Assembly (NCBI GenBank): GCA_963806635.1
Contig: CAWDZA010000020.1
Location: forward strand, 1 to 15,367
Direction: 5' to 3'
Length of the DNA: 15,367 nt
Origin: CAVVEQ01 sp963806635
GTDB taxonomy: Bacteria; Chloroflexota; Anaerolineae; Anaerolineales; Anaerolineaceae
Shown here in pieces: positions 8,867-15,367 of this stretch; within the stretch, counting starts at the first letter, position 1; every line of letters begins with the position of its first letter. Position numbers and translations under genes: made by a program. The notes under the pieces are model-generated. The model saw nothing but the letters and a program-made list of their open reading frames with translations. It did not search any database and had not been told where the DNA came from.

Positions 8867-11239
8867 ATGACAAACCAACCAGATCGGCACTTACGGGCGC
8901 AACTGCCCATCCCCGAAGTACCCAAACCTGGATTGACCACGTATGATGCCAAAGACCCGGATACCAGGTTTCCACCCATCGAACCGCTGCGACCGCCAGC
9001 GGGAGCGCCAAATGTTTTGGTCGTCCTGCTCGATGATGTTGGTTTTGGCGCGTCCAGCGCTTTTGGCGGCCCGGCCTACACGCCAAACTTTGAGAAGCTG
9101 GCTGCTGGGGGATTGAAATACAACCGCTTCCACACCTGTGCCCTGTGCGCCCCCACACGCCAGGCGCTGATGACCGGCCGCAATCACCATTCCGTCGGAA
9201 TGGGGAACATCACCGAAACCGCCACCGCAGCTCCCGGTCAAAGCTCGCTGCGGCCCAATACAAAAGCGCCGGTTGCGCTGACCCTGAAACTGAACGGCTA
9301 TTCCACGGCCATGCTTGGCAAGTGCCATGAAGTGCCGGTGTGGGAATCCAGCCCGATGGGACCCTTCGAGCACTGGCCTGCCGGAGGCGGCGGCTTCGAA
9401 TACTTCTACGGCTTTATTGGCGGCGAGAACAACCAGTGGGACCCTGCGCTGTATGAGGGTACGACCCCGATCGAACCACCCAGGACCCCCGAAGAAGGTT
9501 ATCACCTCACCGAAGACCTGGCTGACCATGCAGTAAATTGGATCCGCCAGCAGAAAGCGCTGATGCCGGATAAACCCTTCTTCATGTACTTCTCGCCAGG
9601 TGCCACGCATGCCCCCCACCATGTGCCAAAGGAATGGGCGGATAAATATAAAGGCAAATTTGCCCACGGCTGGGATAAGCAGCGCGAGATAACGTTCAAG
9701 AAACAGAAAGAACTGGGTGTGATCCCGCAGGACTGCGAACTGACCAAACGCCATGCCGAGATCCCTGCCTGGGATGAAATGCCCGCGCAGCTCAAGCCGG
9801 TGCTGGAGCGCGAGATGGAAGTCTATGCCGGGTTCCTCGAACATACCGACTATCATACCGGACGGGTGATCGACGCAATCGCAGACCTGGGCATCCTGGA
9901 AGACACCCTGATCTATGTGATCATCGGCGATAACGGCGCGAGTGCCGAAGGGACCTTGAATGGCGCCTTCAACGAGATGGCGAACTTCAACGGTATGGCT
10001 GCCCTGGAAACACCGGAGTTCATGCTTTCCAAGATGGACGAGTTCGGTTCACCCGAGTCCTACAACCACTATGCTGTGGGTTGGGCCTGGGCGATGGATA
10101 CACCATATCAATGGACAAAGCAGGTTGCTTCGCACTGGGGCGGCACCCGTAACGGCACGATCGTGCACTGGCCCAAGGGCATCAAGGAGAAGGGCGGCCT
10201 GCGCAACCAGTTCAGCCATGTGATCGATGTTGCCCCCACGATCCTGGAAGCGGCGGGCATTCCCGAGCCGGCCTCGGTAAATGGGGTGACCCAATCACCG
10301 ATGGAAGGTACCAGCATGATCTACAGCTTCAACCAGGCTGCTGAACCCGAACGCCATGACGTGCAGTACTTTGAGATGTTTGGCAACCGCGGTATTTATT
10401 ACAAGGGCTGGAGCGCTGTCACCAAGCATCGCATACCCTGGCAGATGGTCGGGCAGAAGATGGTCGCTTTCGACGATGACACTTGGGAGTTATATGACGG
10501 CAGTAAGGATTGGTCGCAGGCGCGTGACCTCTCAAAGGAGAACCCAGCCATGCTGGCCAAGCTGCAGCGGCAGTTCCTGATTGAGGCGGTCAAGTACAAC
10601 GCTCTCCCGTTGGACGATCGTCAGGTTGAAAGAATCGATCCTCACTCTGCTGGTCGGCCGACACTGATCCAGGGCAACACGCAGTTGTTCTTCCCCGGCA
10701 TGGGCCGCCTTTCAGAGAACAGCGTGATCAGCATCAAGAACAAATCATTCTCCATCACCGCCGATGTTGAGATTGGCAGCAAAGGAGCCAACGGCGTCAT
10801 CATCGCGCAGGGCGGCAGGTTTGGCGGGTGGAGCGTGTATGCCAAGGATGGCAAGCTCAAGTTCACCTACAACGTCCTGGGTATCCACCAATTCCCGACC
10901 GAGGCGACAGTTGCGATCCCGCAGGGCAAGCACCAGGTGCGCATGGAGTTCGCTTATGATGGCGGCGGCCTGGCCAAGGGCGGCAACGTTACCCTTTTCT
11001 ATGACGGCAAAGAAGTCGGCAAAGGCCGGGTGGCAGCCACGCAGGCAATGATCTTCTCGGCTGACGAGACAACGGATATTGGTTACGAGTCCGGTACACC
11101 GGTGACGCCTGATTACAGCACAAAAGACAGCAAGTTCAACGGGAAGATAAATTGGGTGCAGCTGGATGTGGGCAAGGATGATAACGACCACTTCATCGAT
11201 CCCGAGGAGCGGTTCCGAATCGCTATGGCCCGGCAGTAG
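8867..11239 (+). CDS. Large type I (Cys-type) arylsulfatase-like enzyme, second copy
   Basis: Intact 790-residue sulfate-ester hydrolase. The formylglycine precursor is Cys94 in CAPTRQALMTGR. Asp56-Asp57 (LLDDVGFG) and Asp355-Asn356 (GDNGAS) are expected Ca2+ ligands. GKCHE (Lys152, His154) and ATHAPHH (His248) are the other active-site segments. Residues about 620-785 form a beta-rich lectin-like module (ITADVEIGS, AQGGRFGGWSVYAKDGKL). An in-frame ATG exists 18 codons upstream at 8813, but MTNQPDRH at 8867 has AAAAGGAG six bases before it and is the better start. There is no signal peptide or lipobox, so it is probably cytosolic and depends on the anSME downstream. It shares the domain order and many blocks (EEGYHL.EDLAD, ATHAPHH/ANHAPHH, VYAGF.E.TD) with the first sulfatase but is clearly diverged, suggesting an old duplication with different substrates. 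Confidence 0.93.
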   Translation: MTNQPDRHLRAQLPIPEVPKPGLTTYDAKDPDTRFPPIEPLRPPAGAPNVLVVLLDDVGFGASSAFGGPAYTPNFEKLAAGGLKYNRFHTCALCAPTRQALMTGRNHHSVGMGNITETATAAPGQSSLRPNTKAPVALTLKLNGYSTAMLGKCHEVPVWESSPMGPFEHWPAGGGGFEYFYGFIGGENNQWDPALYEGTTPIEPPRTPEEGYHLTEDLADHAVNWIRQQKALMPDKPFFMYFSPGATHAPHHVPKEWADKYKGKFAHGWDKQREITFKKQKELGVIPQDCELTKRHAEIPAWDEMPAQLKPVLEREMEVYAGFLEHTDYHTGRVIDAIADLGILEDTLIYVIIGDNGASAEGTLNGAFNEMANFNGMAALETPEFMLSKMDEFGSPESYNHYAVGWAWAMDTPYQWTKQVASHWGGTRNGTIVHWPKGIKEKGGLRNQFSHVIDVAPTILEAAGIPEPASVNGVTQSPMEGTSMIYSFNQAAEPERHDVQYFEMFGNRGIYYKGWSAVTKHRIPWQMVGQKMVAFDDDTWELYDGSKDWSQARDLSKENPAMLAKLQRQFLIEAVKYNALPLDDRQVERIDPHSAGRPTLIQGNTQLFFPGMGRLSENSVISIKNKSFSITADVEIGSKGANGVIIAQGGRFGGWSVYAKDGKLKFTYNVLGIHQFPTEATVAIPQGKHQVRMEFAYDGGGLAKGGNVTLFYDGKEVGKGRVAATQAMIFSADETTDIGYESGTPVTPDYSTKDSKFNGKINWVQLDVGKDDNDHFIDPEERFRIAMARQ

Positions 11240-11316
11240 GGAAGTACCGAAATCCAGAAGGCGATTTCGGATTGGAGAATATAAAAAATTATCTATTCGG
11301 AAAGGATGTGTATCAC

Positions 11317-11562
11317 ATGAAAAAAGATCTACTTCTTGGGCTTGGCATTGGCTTCTTTGGGGGAGTGCTGGTCGGTGGACTCACCGCCCTGCTGCTCGCT
11401 CCCGTCTCGGGCGAGGAAATGCGCGGGGAGATCCGTGATCGCGCGGCGGCTTCGGGGCACTACCTGAAGGAATCCTACGATCAGGCCAGCGATTGGGTTG
11501 TGGATCAGACCGGGAAGCTGCGCAAGGTCCAGCCTGCCGAAGGCATGCCGGGAAGCGTTTAA
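11317..11562 (+). CDS. YtxH-like small membrane-anchored protein
   Basis: An 81-residue protein with one N-terminal hydrophobic glycine-rich helix (GLGIGFFGGVLVGGLTALLLAP), then SGEEMRGEIRDRAA and a charged amphipathic helix, the pattern of the YtxH family (gas-vesicle-like or stress-associated proteins of uncertain role). I start it at MKKDLLL (11317), where AAAGGA lies ten bases upstream, rather than at the in-frame ATG at 11272. It follows the second sulfatase by 77 bases. Function is unknown; a general envelope or stress role is the usual assumption for the family. Confidence 0.75.
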   Translation: MKKDLLLGLGIGFFGGVLVGGLTALLLAPVSGEEMRGEIRDRAAASGHYLKESYDQASDWVVDQTGKLRKVQPAEGMPGSV

Positions 11563-11572
11563 GGTTTCACGC

Positions 11573-11606
11573 ATGCCCTGCGGGTTTTCGCTTGCCTGCG
11601 GGGCAT
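11573..11606 (+). terminator. Hairpin after the YtxH-like gene
   Basis: ATGCCCTGCGGG and CCTGCGGGGCAT can pair over 12 positions with two G-U wobbles around a ten-base loop, starting ten bases after the stop codon. No U-run follows. It is a plausible transcript end or attenuator before the next small gene. Confidence 0.45.
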
Positions 11607-11662
11607 CGCTCAATTAATGGATCTCCCCGGGGTTTCCGGGAACGATCAAAAGGAGAATTAAA

Positions 11663-12013
11663 ATGCAGAAAAATAATTCAGGTTGTTTGACCGCTGCTGT
11701 CACCGGCTTTTCCAGGCTGTTTTTACTCTTCGCCTGGATCGCCCGCCCGGTTGCCTTCGACGCCGCCTTCGGCTCGTGGATCTGGCCCTGCCTGGGCTTC
11801 CTGATCCTGCCCTTCACCACGCTGATGTACCTGATCCTGATCACCAATGGCGCCACCCGCACAATTTCTGGGATCGACTGGCTTTGGCTCATCCTGGCGG
11901 TGGTGGTCGATCTATCCTCCATGGCAGCTGCCGGCGCTGCCAACCGGGATAAGATCCCCCAGGGCTACCCGGGCTCTGTTCCTCCGCAGGCTCCCCCGCC
12001 CCCCGCGCAGTAA
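11663..12013 (+). CDS. Small membrane protein with proline-rich tail, function unknown
   Basis: A 116-residue protein I cannot place in a named family. It has a possible short hydrophobic stretch at residues 10-28 and clear membrane helices at about 39-61 (WIWPCLGFLILPFTTLMYLI) and 72-91 (DWLWLILAVVVDL). The tail is polar and proline-rich, ending VPPQAPPPPAQ. The start is well supported by AAAAGGAG eight bases upstream. The gene is intact and codes in the same style as its neighbours. The two-helix plan with a short Pro-rich cytosolic end resembles small uncharacterised envelope proteins. It is grouped with the YtxH-like gene and the exported protein. Confidence 0.7.
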   Translation: MQKNNSGCLTAAVTGFSRLFLLFAWIARPVAFDAAFGSWIWPCLGFLILPFTTLMYLILITNGATRTISGIDWLWLILAVVVDLSSMAAAGAANRDKIPQGYPGSVPPQAPPPPAQ

Positions 12014-12035
12014 TCGGGAAATTCCCAGTTTTCTA

Positions 12036-12063
12036 CAGCGAGGCTGCCCAAGCAGCCTCGCTG
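12036..12063 (+). terminator. Perfect 12-bp hairpin after the small membrane protein gene
   Basis: CAGCGAGGCTGC and CAGCC-containing arm GCAGCCTCGCTG form a perfect 12-bp stem with loop CCAA, 22 bases after the TAA stop. A smaller GGGAA/TTCCC repeat lies just upstream (12016-12026). No U-run follows the stem. Likely a transcript end or RNA stabiliser. Confidence 0.55.
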
Positions 12064-12143
12064 ATCTCCCCGATAGACCTTTACCATGCGGGTTATCGGA
12101 ATCAATTACGCCTGGAACATGGAATTGGCAAAAGGAAGATTGT

Positions 12144-12999
12144 ATGAACATCAATAGAAGATCATTCGGTTTCGGTATTGTTTTCACCCTCGCGATAGCA
12201 GCCTTCCTGTTCCTGGGAACCAGAATCGCATATTCAACTTCCCCGCTTCTCGCCTTTGGAGCAGCCACGCAAATCCCCACACCTCCCGCTGGACAGCCTA
12301 TACCGGTCAAACCCATAGCCGGGACTTAGTTCTTTAACAGCCACAGCCAAGATCAATGCCAACGGGTTGATCAACAGCGAAAAAGTCGATGGGGATCTCA
12401 ACGCTGTTATCGCCACCAACTCCCAGGGTCAGAGCAAGATCACGGTGACCGGCAGTCTCCTTGGTACCATAGCTGCCCAAATGGGAGGTTCGGTGGTGGG
12501 GTTGTTCACGCCATCCAGTGTAGATATTTATAAAGTACCCACCGGCAGCTATATTGTCATCAACAGCCTGATCCCGGTGTGCGTGAAACCCTCCGATCCT
12601 GCAGCTACGGAAGCGCTGAATGAGTTTAGTCCGCAGGGGCTGATGAGCATGCTCACCAACCGGGATGTTGCCCGCGGGAAACTGATCGGTCAGGAAACCT
12701 ACAACAGCCAGGCGCTCAATCACTATCTGCTGAATGGCGACGCCTTTCTGGCAGCTGCCAAAAAGAGCAGCGATCCAAAACTGAAAGCCTTCGGAGATGC
12801 ACTGTGGGACGCAGGGGATGCAGATCTGTATGTGGATTCAAAAGAGCTCTACCCGGTTGCCTTCCATAATAATTTCAGCGGCACATTCGCGCCTCTGGGT
12901 TTCGAAGGGAATTTTGATGTCAGCGTCCAGCTTACAGGTGTGAACACCAACCCGGCCATCACCCTGCCGGCATCCTGCAAAAACCCGATCACTACCTGA
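12144..12999 (+). CDS. Exported protein of unknown function (one apparent frameshift)
   Basis: About 284 residues after correction. The start at 12144 has AAAGGAAG about six bases upstream. The N-terminus is a signal peptide or anchor: NRRSFGFG then a hydrophobic run to AYS near residue 31. The twin arginine before a hydrophobic core recalls a Tat signal but is not a perfect match. A proline-rich linker (TPPAGQPIPVKP) follows, then a secreted domain with IVINSLIPVCVKPSD and a mostly polar, low-charge C-terminal half. The only two cysteines in the mature part (PVCVKP and ASCKNP) could form a disulfide. The frame breaks at the GGG at 12321-12323, where one extra G stops the first part at 12329; with GG it reads on as AGLSSLTATAKINANG to 12999. 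I do not recognise the family and assign no function. Confidence 0.65.
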
Positions 13000-13080
13000 T
13001 CGATCCAGCGTTTGATCGCTTCCGATCACCAATCCTCTCCGTAACCGCGGTTTGGATGATTTCCCCTTACAATAGAACAA

Positions 13081-13096
13081 CCGGAATCATTTCCGG
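13081..13096. repeat. Short palindrome upstream of the SulP remnant
   Basis: CCGGAA-TCAT-TTCCGG is a perfect 6-bp inverted repeat 30 bases before the SulP remnant. A second perfect palindrome, AACCGCGGTT, lies at 13043-13052. Either could be an old operator, but nothing else supports this. Confidence 0.3.
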
Positions 13097-13125
13097 AGCA
13101 TCTTTATGAGGAGTCAACCCCAGCG

Positions 13126-13263
13126 ATGACCCACAGCCGAAAATTGAATCGCGCGACGACCATGCCGGATCTTATGTCGGGTTTGACGGTGGCGCTGGCG
13201 ATCGTTCCCGAGGGCATGGCATCCACGCTTACCACTGGGGTGCACCCGGAGGAACAGCATTAA
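13126..13263 (+). pseudogene. Remnant of a second SulP-family permease gene (N-terminal fragment)
   Basis: A 45-codon ORF whose residues 14-42 carry the SulP N-terminal signature: PDLMSGLTVALAIVPEGMA followed by LTTGVHPE. It then ends abruptly (EQH, stop) where an intact SulP would continue with its GLY-containing second segment. The first SulP in this window has the same pattern (DLISGL...VPVAMAY...GVPP), so the homology is visible by eye, though this is a distinct paralog and not a copy. No continuation is found in other frames in the 120 bases before the anSME start, so most of the gene has been deleted. AGGAG lies 13 bases upstream of the ATG. It could be expressed as a peptide but is most likely dead. 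Confidence 0.65.
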
Positions 13264-13386
13264 ACCGGAATGCCGACCACAATCGCCGCCGCATGGACTG
13301 GCAGCGTTTCAAAGGCAAGAACAGGATGTTTCAAAGAAGGTTATCGGCTGATCATTCGCCGATATCCATAAACAGGAGCAACGAAC
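13264..13386 (+). promoter_or_regulatory. Short spacer carrying the anSME ribosome binding site
   Basis: This is the gap between the SulP remnant and the anSME gene. AGGAG at 13374-13378 lies eight bases before a TTG codon at 13387 and decides that start; no ATG or GTG with a ribosome site is nearby. Nothing else is recognised here. Confidence 0.5.
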
Positions 13387-14684
13387 TTGGCTGAATTTCC
13401 CCCACCCCCAAAAACTTACCCCAAGGATGCCCCCCGCGCATTCCACCTGCTGGCCAAGCCCACCGGCGCCACCTGCAACCTGGATTGTAAATACTGTTTC
13501 TTTCTCTCCAAGGAATTGCTCTATCCCGACAGCCGCTTCCGCATGACGGATGAGGTGCTGGAAGGCTATATCCGCGGGCTGCTGGAAGCCCACCAGGAGC
13601 CCGAGGTGACCATCGCCTGGCAGGGCGGGGAGCCCACCCTGATGGGGTTGGATTTCTTCAAGCGCTCCGTGGAGCTGGTGAAAAAATATCGCCACCCGGG
13701 GCAGCAGGTTTCTTACAATATCCAGACGAACGGGATCAAGGTGGATGACGCTTTCGCGGCTTTCTTCAAGGAGAACAACTTTTTGGTGGGGCTGAGCATG
13801 GATGGAACCCAGGAAATGCACGATACCTACCGGGTGAACAAGGGCGGGCAGGGCACACACAAACGGGTGCTGAAAGCCTGGAATATCCTAATGAACACAA
13901 GGTGGATGTCAATATCCTGACTACGGTCAACACAGCCAATGCGGATCATCCCCTGGAGGTCTACCGCTATTTCCGCGATGAGATCAAAGCCCAGTACATG
14001 CAGTTCATACCCATCGTGGAGCGCTCCACCGCCGAGATGCTGCCCCTGGCGAATGAGGGCTGGGGGGAACGCCCTGGAAACCGGCCGCTATACACGCAGG
14101 CGGGCGACCTGGTGACCGAGCGCACGGTCAAGCCGGAACAATACGGGCGCTTTTTATCTGCGATTTTTGATGAATGGGTACGCAAGGATGTGGGCAAAAT
14201 ATTTGTGATCAACTTTGATGTCTCACTGGCCAGCTGGATGGGTCAGCCAAGCATGTGCATCTTCCAGAAGACCTGCGGCGACGCCCTGGCGATGGAGCAC
14301 AATGGCGACCTGTATTCCTGCGATCATTTCGTCGAGCCAAGATTCAAGCTGGGAAACATCCTGGAAACGCACATGGTGGAAATGATCGCCTCCCCGCAGC
14401 AGCGCAAATTTGGGCGGGATAAATTTGATACGCTGCCCAAATACTGCCGCGAGTGTGAGGTGCTGTTTGCTTGTTACGGGGAGTGCCCGCGCAACCGCTT
14501 CATCCACACCCCGGATGGCGATCCGGGCTTGAATTACCTGTGCGCCGGGTACAAGTACTTCTTCAAGCACATCGATAAACCCATGAAGCTGATGGCTGAT
14601 CTGCTGCAGCAGGGCAGGTACGCAGACGAGGTGATGGGCATCCTGGCGGAGCAGGAAAAGCAAGCCCGGAAGCATGGACGGTAG
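13387..14684 (+). CDS. Anaerobic sulfatase-maturating enzyme (radical SAM/SPASM), one apparent frameshift
   Basis: Radical SAM enzyme that oxidises the active-site Cys of type I sulfatases to formylglycine without oxygen. The cluster site is C30-x3-C34-x2-C37 in GATCNLDCKYCFF. WQGGEPTLMG is the SAM-binding GGEP motif. The SPASM part holds the Cys set for two auxiliary [4Fe-4S] clusters: MCIFQKTCGD, GDLYSCDHF with its conserved Asp, YCRECEVLFACYGECPRNRF and YLCAGYKYFF. The frame is lost near 13891-13895, where ATGAACACAAGG lacks one A; restored (ATG AAA CAC AAG) it runs on as KVDVNILTTVN to 14684, about 432 residues, normal length. The start is TTG, set by AGGAG. It lies in the same block as two Cys-type sulfatases, its expected substrates. 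Identification is very secure. Confidence 0.93.
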
Positions 14685-14740
14685 ATCTCCGCTAGTTTAA
14701 ATGTTATCCACCCCGGATAAACCCGCGGGAGAGTATTGCC

Positions 14741-14765
14741 AACCGCTTTTCGGCTTTTTTTTTCG
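14741..14765 (+). terminator. Possible intrinsic terminator after the anSME gene
   Basis: A short stem CCG-CTTTT-CGG is followed by nine T residues, between the convergent anSME and the minus-strand 57-aa ORF. The stem is weak, but the T-run is the longest in the window and sits where a terminator is expected. Confidence 0.4.
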
Positions 14766-14771
14766 GATTGC

Positions 14772-14945
14772 CTACAGCAATGTATCCAGGATATCGATCA
14801 TTTCCTGGTCGCCGCCGGCTGAAGGCGCCCAATCGACCCGCACCACCTCGACATCCTGAACCTCCAGATTATCGGCAAAGCCGGATAAACCGAGGTTGAT
14901 CGCCACCAGGGGCTCATTGAGAAGGTTAGCCACGTTATTTTCCAT
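14772..14945 (-). CDS. Small 57-residue protein linked to the fdrA-like gene
   Basis: A short ORF too small for usual length cut-offs, starting six bases beyond the fdrA-like stop codon on the same strand, with AAGGAA upstream inside the fdrA end, so it is probably translationally coupled. The sequence has a hydrophobic strand VAINLGLSGFADNL, then VEVVRVDWAPSAGGD. This pattern (a NxGL..FA strand, then VVxVDWxPPAGG) is one I associate with short ORFs or N-terminal segments next to fdrA and DUF1116 (ylbE-like) genes. The assignment is from memory and not checked. It may be a real small subunit. Alternatively it is the C-terminal piece of fdrA detached by another one-base error, since this window has several; the frames differ and a shift in the GGAAATAA stretch would fuse them. 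Confidence 0.55.
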   Translation of the reverse strand: MENNVANLLNEPLVAINLGLSGFADNLEVQDVEVVRVDWAPSAGGDQEMIDILDTLL

Positions 14946-14950
14946 CAGGA

Positions 14951-15367
14951 TTATTTCCTTCTTCTAATCAACTCGGTGCAGAAAGAAACCGCACTCGCGT
15001 TGCTCTGAAAAACGATGACCCCAGCTTCGCGCAGCATTTTTATCTGCAGATCCAGATCCTGCAGATCCCCATCCGTCCCGCAAATGGAGGCGACCACGCT
15101 TAAGAATCCGCCCCGCTCGCGGGCGATTTTTTTTGCTTCAATGATGGACTCCAAAAGGTCTCCGACCGGGTCGAGAGAAGCATTTACTCCAAGTATGAAA
15201 TCAAGGAGCAATATCGCCACCGATGGGTCCCGGGCTTCGGATAGAATGCGCTGACTGCGCCAGGTGCCATCGATCATCGGGTGTGGCCGGCCACGGGTGT
15301 AAAAATCATCACCCATATCCACCACGCTGTGTTCACGGCTCTTTTCGGGATGCTCCAGGCCGAATTT
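14951..15367 (-). CDS. fdrA: FdrA-like acyl-CoA synthetase/transcarbamylase subunit, C-terminal part (partial)
   Basis: The visible 139 codons are open to the right edge, so the 5' part is outside the window. Diagnostic features are GRPHPMID followed by an Arg-rich turn, then DPSVAILLLDFILGVNASLDP and GGFLSVVASICGTDGD, the succinyl-CoA-synthetase-alpha-like ligase fold of FdrA. In E. coli fdrA (allF) works with ylbE and ylbF in oxamate transcarbamylation during allantoin breakdown; in other anaerobes the role is unsettled. The gene runs convergently to the sulfatase block and ends with TAA at 14951-14953. I do not think it is functionally tied to sulfate-ester use. Confidence 0.8.
   Translation of the reverse strand, partial: KFGLEHPEKSREHSVVDMGDDFYTRGRPHPMIDGTWRSQRILSEARDPSVAILLLDFILGVNASLDPVGDLLESIIEAKKIARERGGFLSVVASICGTDGDLQDLDLQIKMLREAGVIVFQSNASAVSFCTELIRRRK

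Noticed and set aside
8891..9856. A 321-codon open frame on the minus strand
   Set aside because: It lies wholly inside the second sulfatase, whose plus-strand motifs are unmistakable. The antisense translation has no recognisable motif, so it is a shadow of biased codon use.
13890..13925. Programmed frameshifting in the anSME gene
   Set aside because: The site is an ordinary AA pair without a classic slippery heptamer, and similar breaks occur in five unrelated genes nearby, so a shared technical cause is likelier.
1..15367. CRISPR array, tRNA, rRNA, insertion sequence or prophage genes
   Set aside because: No regularly spaced direct repeats, no cloverleaf, no ribosomal RNA core and no transposase, integrase or phage proteins were found in any frame.

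Overview
The window looks like part of the chromosome of an anaerobic bacterium of moderate GC content, with Shine-Dalgarno GGAG starts. A member of the Chloroflexota (Anaerolineae-like) is my best guess. It rests only on gene content: an oxygen-independent sulfatase maturase, an FdrA-type protein, and general sequence flavour. Confidence in the taxon is low to moderate.

Layout. On the minus strand at the left edge is a SulP-family sulfate/anion permease with its STAS domain, cut off by the window edge (1-1640). Across a 240-bp AT-rich divergent spacer, a plus-strand series begins: a DHA2-like MFS transporter (1895-3492), a TRIC-family cation channel (3584-4342), a large type I sulfatase (4393-6731), a bile acid:sodium symporter (BASS) family transporter (6830-7697), a HAD phosphatase (7712-8647) and a second large paralogous sulfatase (8867-11239). 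Three small envelope-type genes follow: a YtxH-like protein, a membrane protein with a Pro-rich tail, and an exported protein of unknown function. Next come a 45-codon remnant of a second SulP gene and an anaerobic sulfatase-maturating enzyme (anSME, 13387-14684). The right edge carries a convergent minus-strand pair: a 57-aa ORF and the 3' part of an fdrA-like gene.

How the genes fit together. Both sulfatases have the Cys-type C-x-P-x-R site that must be converted to formylglycine, and the anSME in the same block is the enzyme type that does this without oxygen. Neither sulfatase has a visible signal peptide, so I infer hydrolysis of imported sulfate esters in the cytosol. The BASS and MFS carriers are candidates for moving the organic sulfate or its product, and SulP for moving the released sulfate. 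The HAD phosphatase and TRIC channel are unexplained partners. This is a sulfate-ester utilisation locus built from known families in an unusual combination. I see no wholly new system.

A key caveat. Six genes (SulP, MFS, first sulfatase, BASS, exported protein, anSME) are each interrupted by one to three single-base frame changes, nine in total. Several fall in or next to homopolymer runs. In every complete gene the correction restores an uninterrupted family-length protein whose length is a multiple of three. I therefore read them mostly as sequencing or assembly indels rather than decay and annotate each as one gene. Four gene-boundary spacers carry strong hairpins. No rRNA, tRNA, CRISPR array or insertion sequence was seen.
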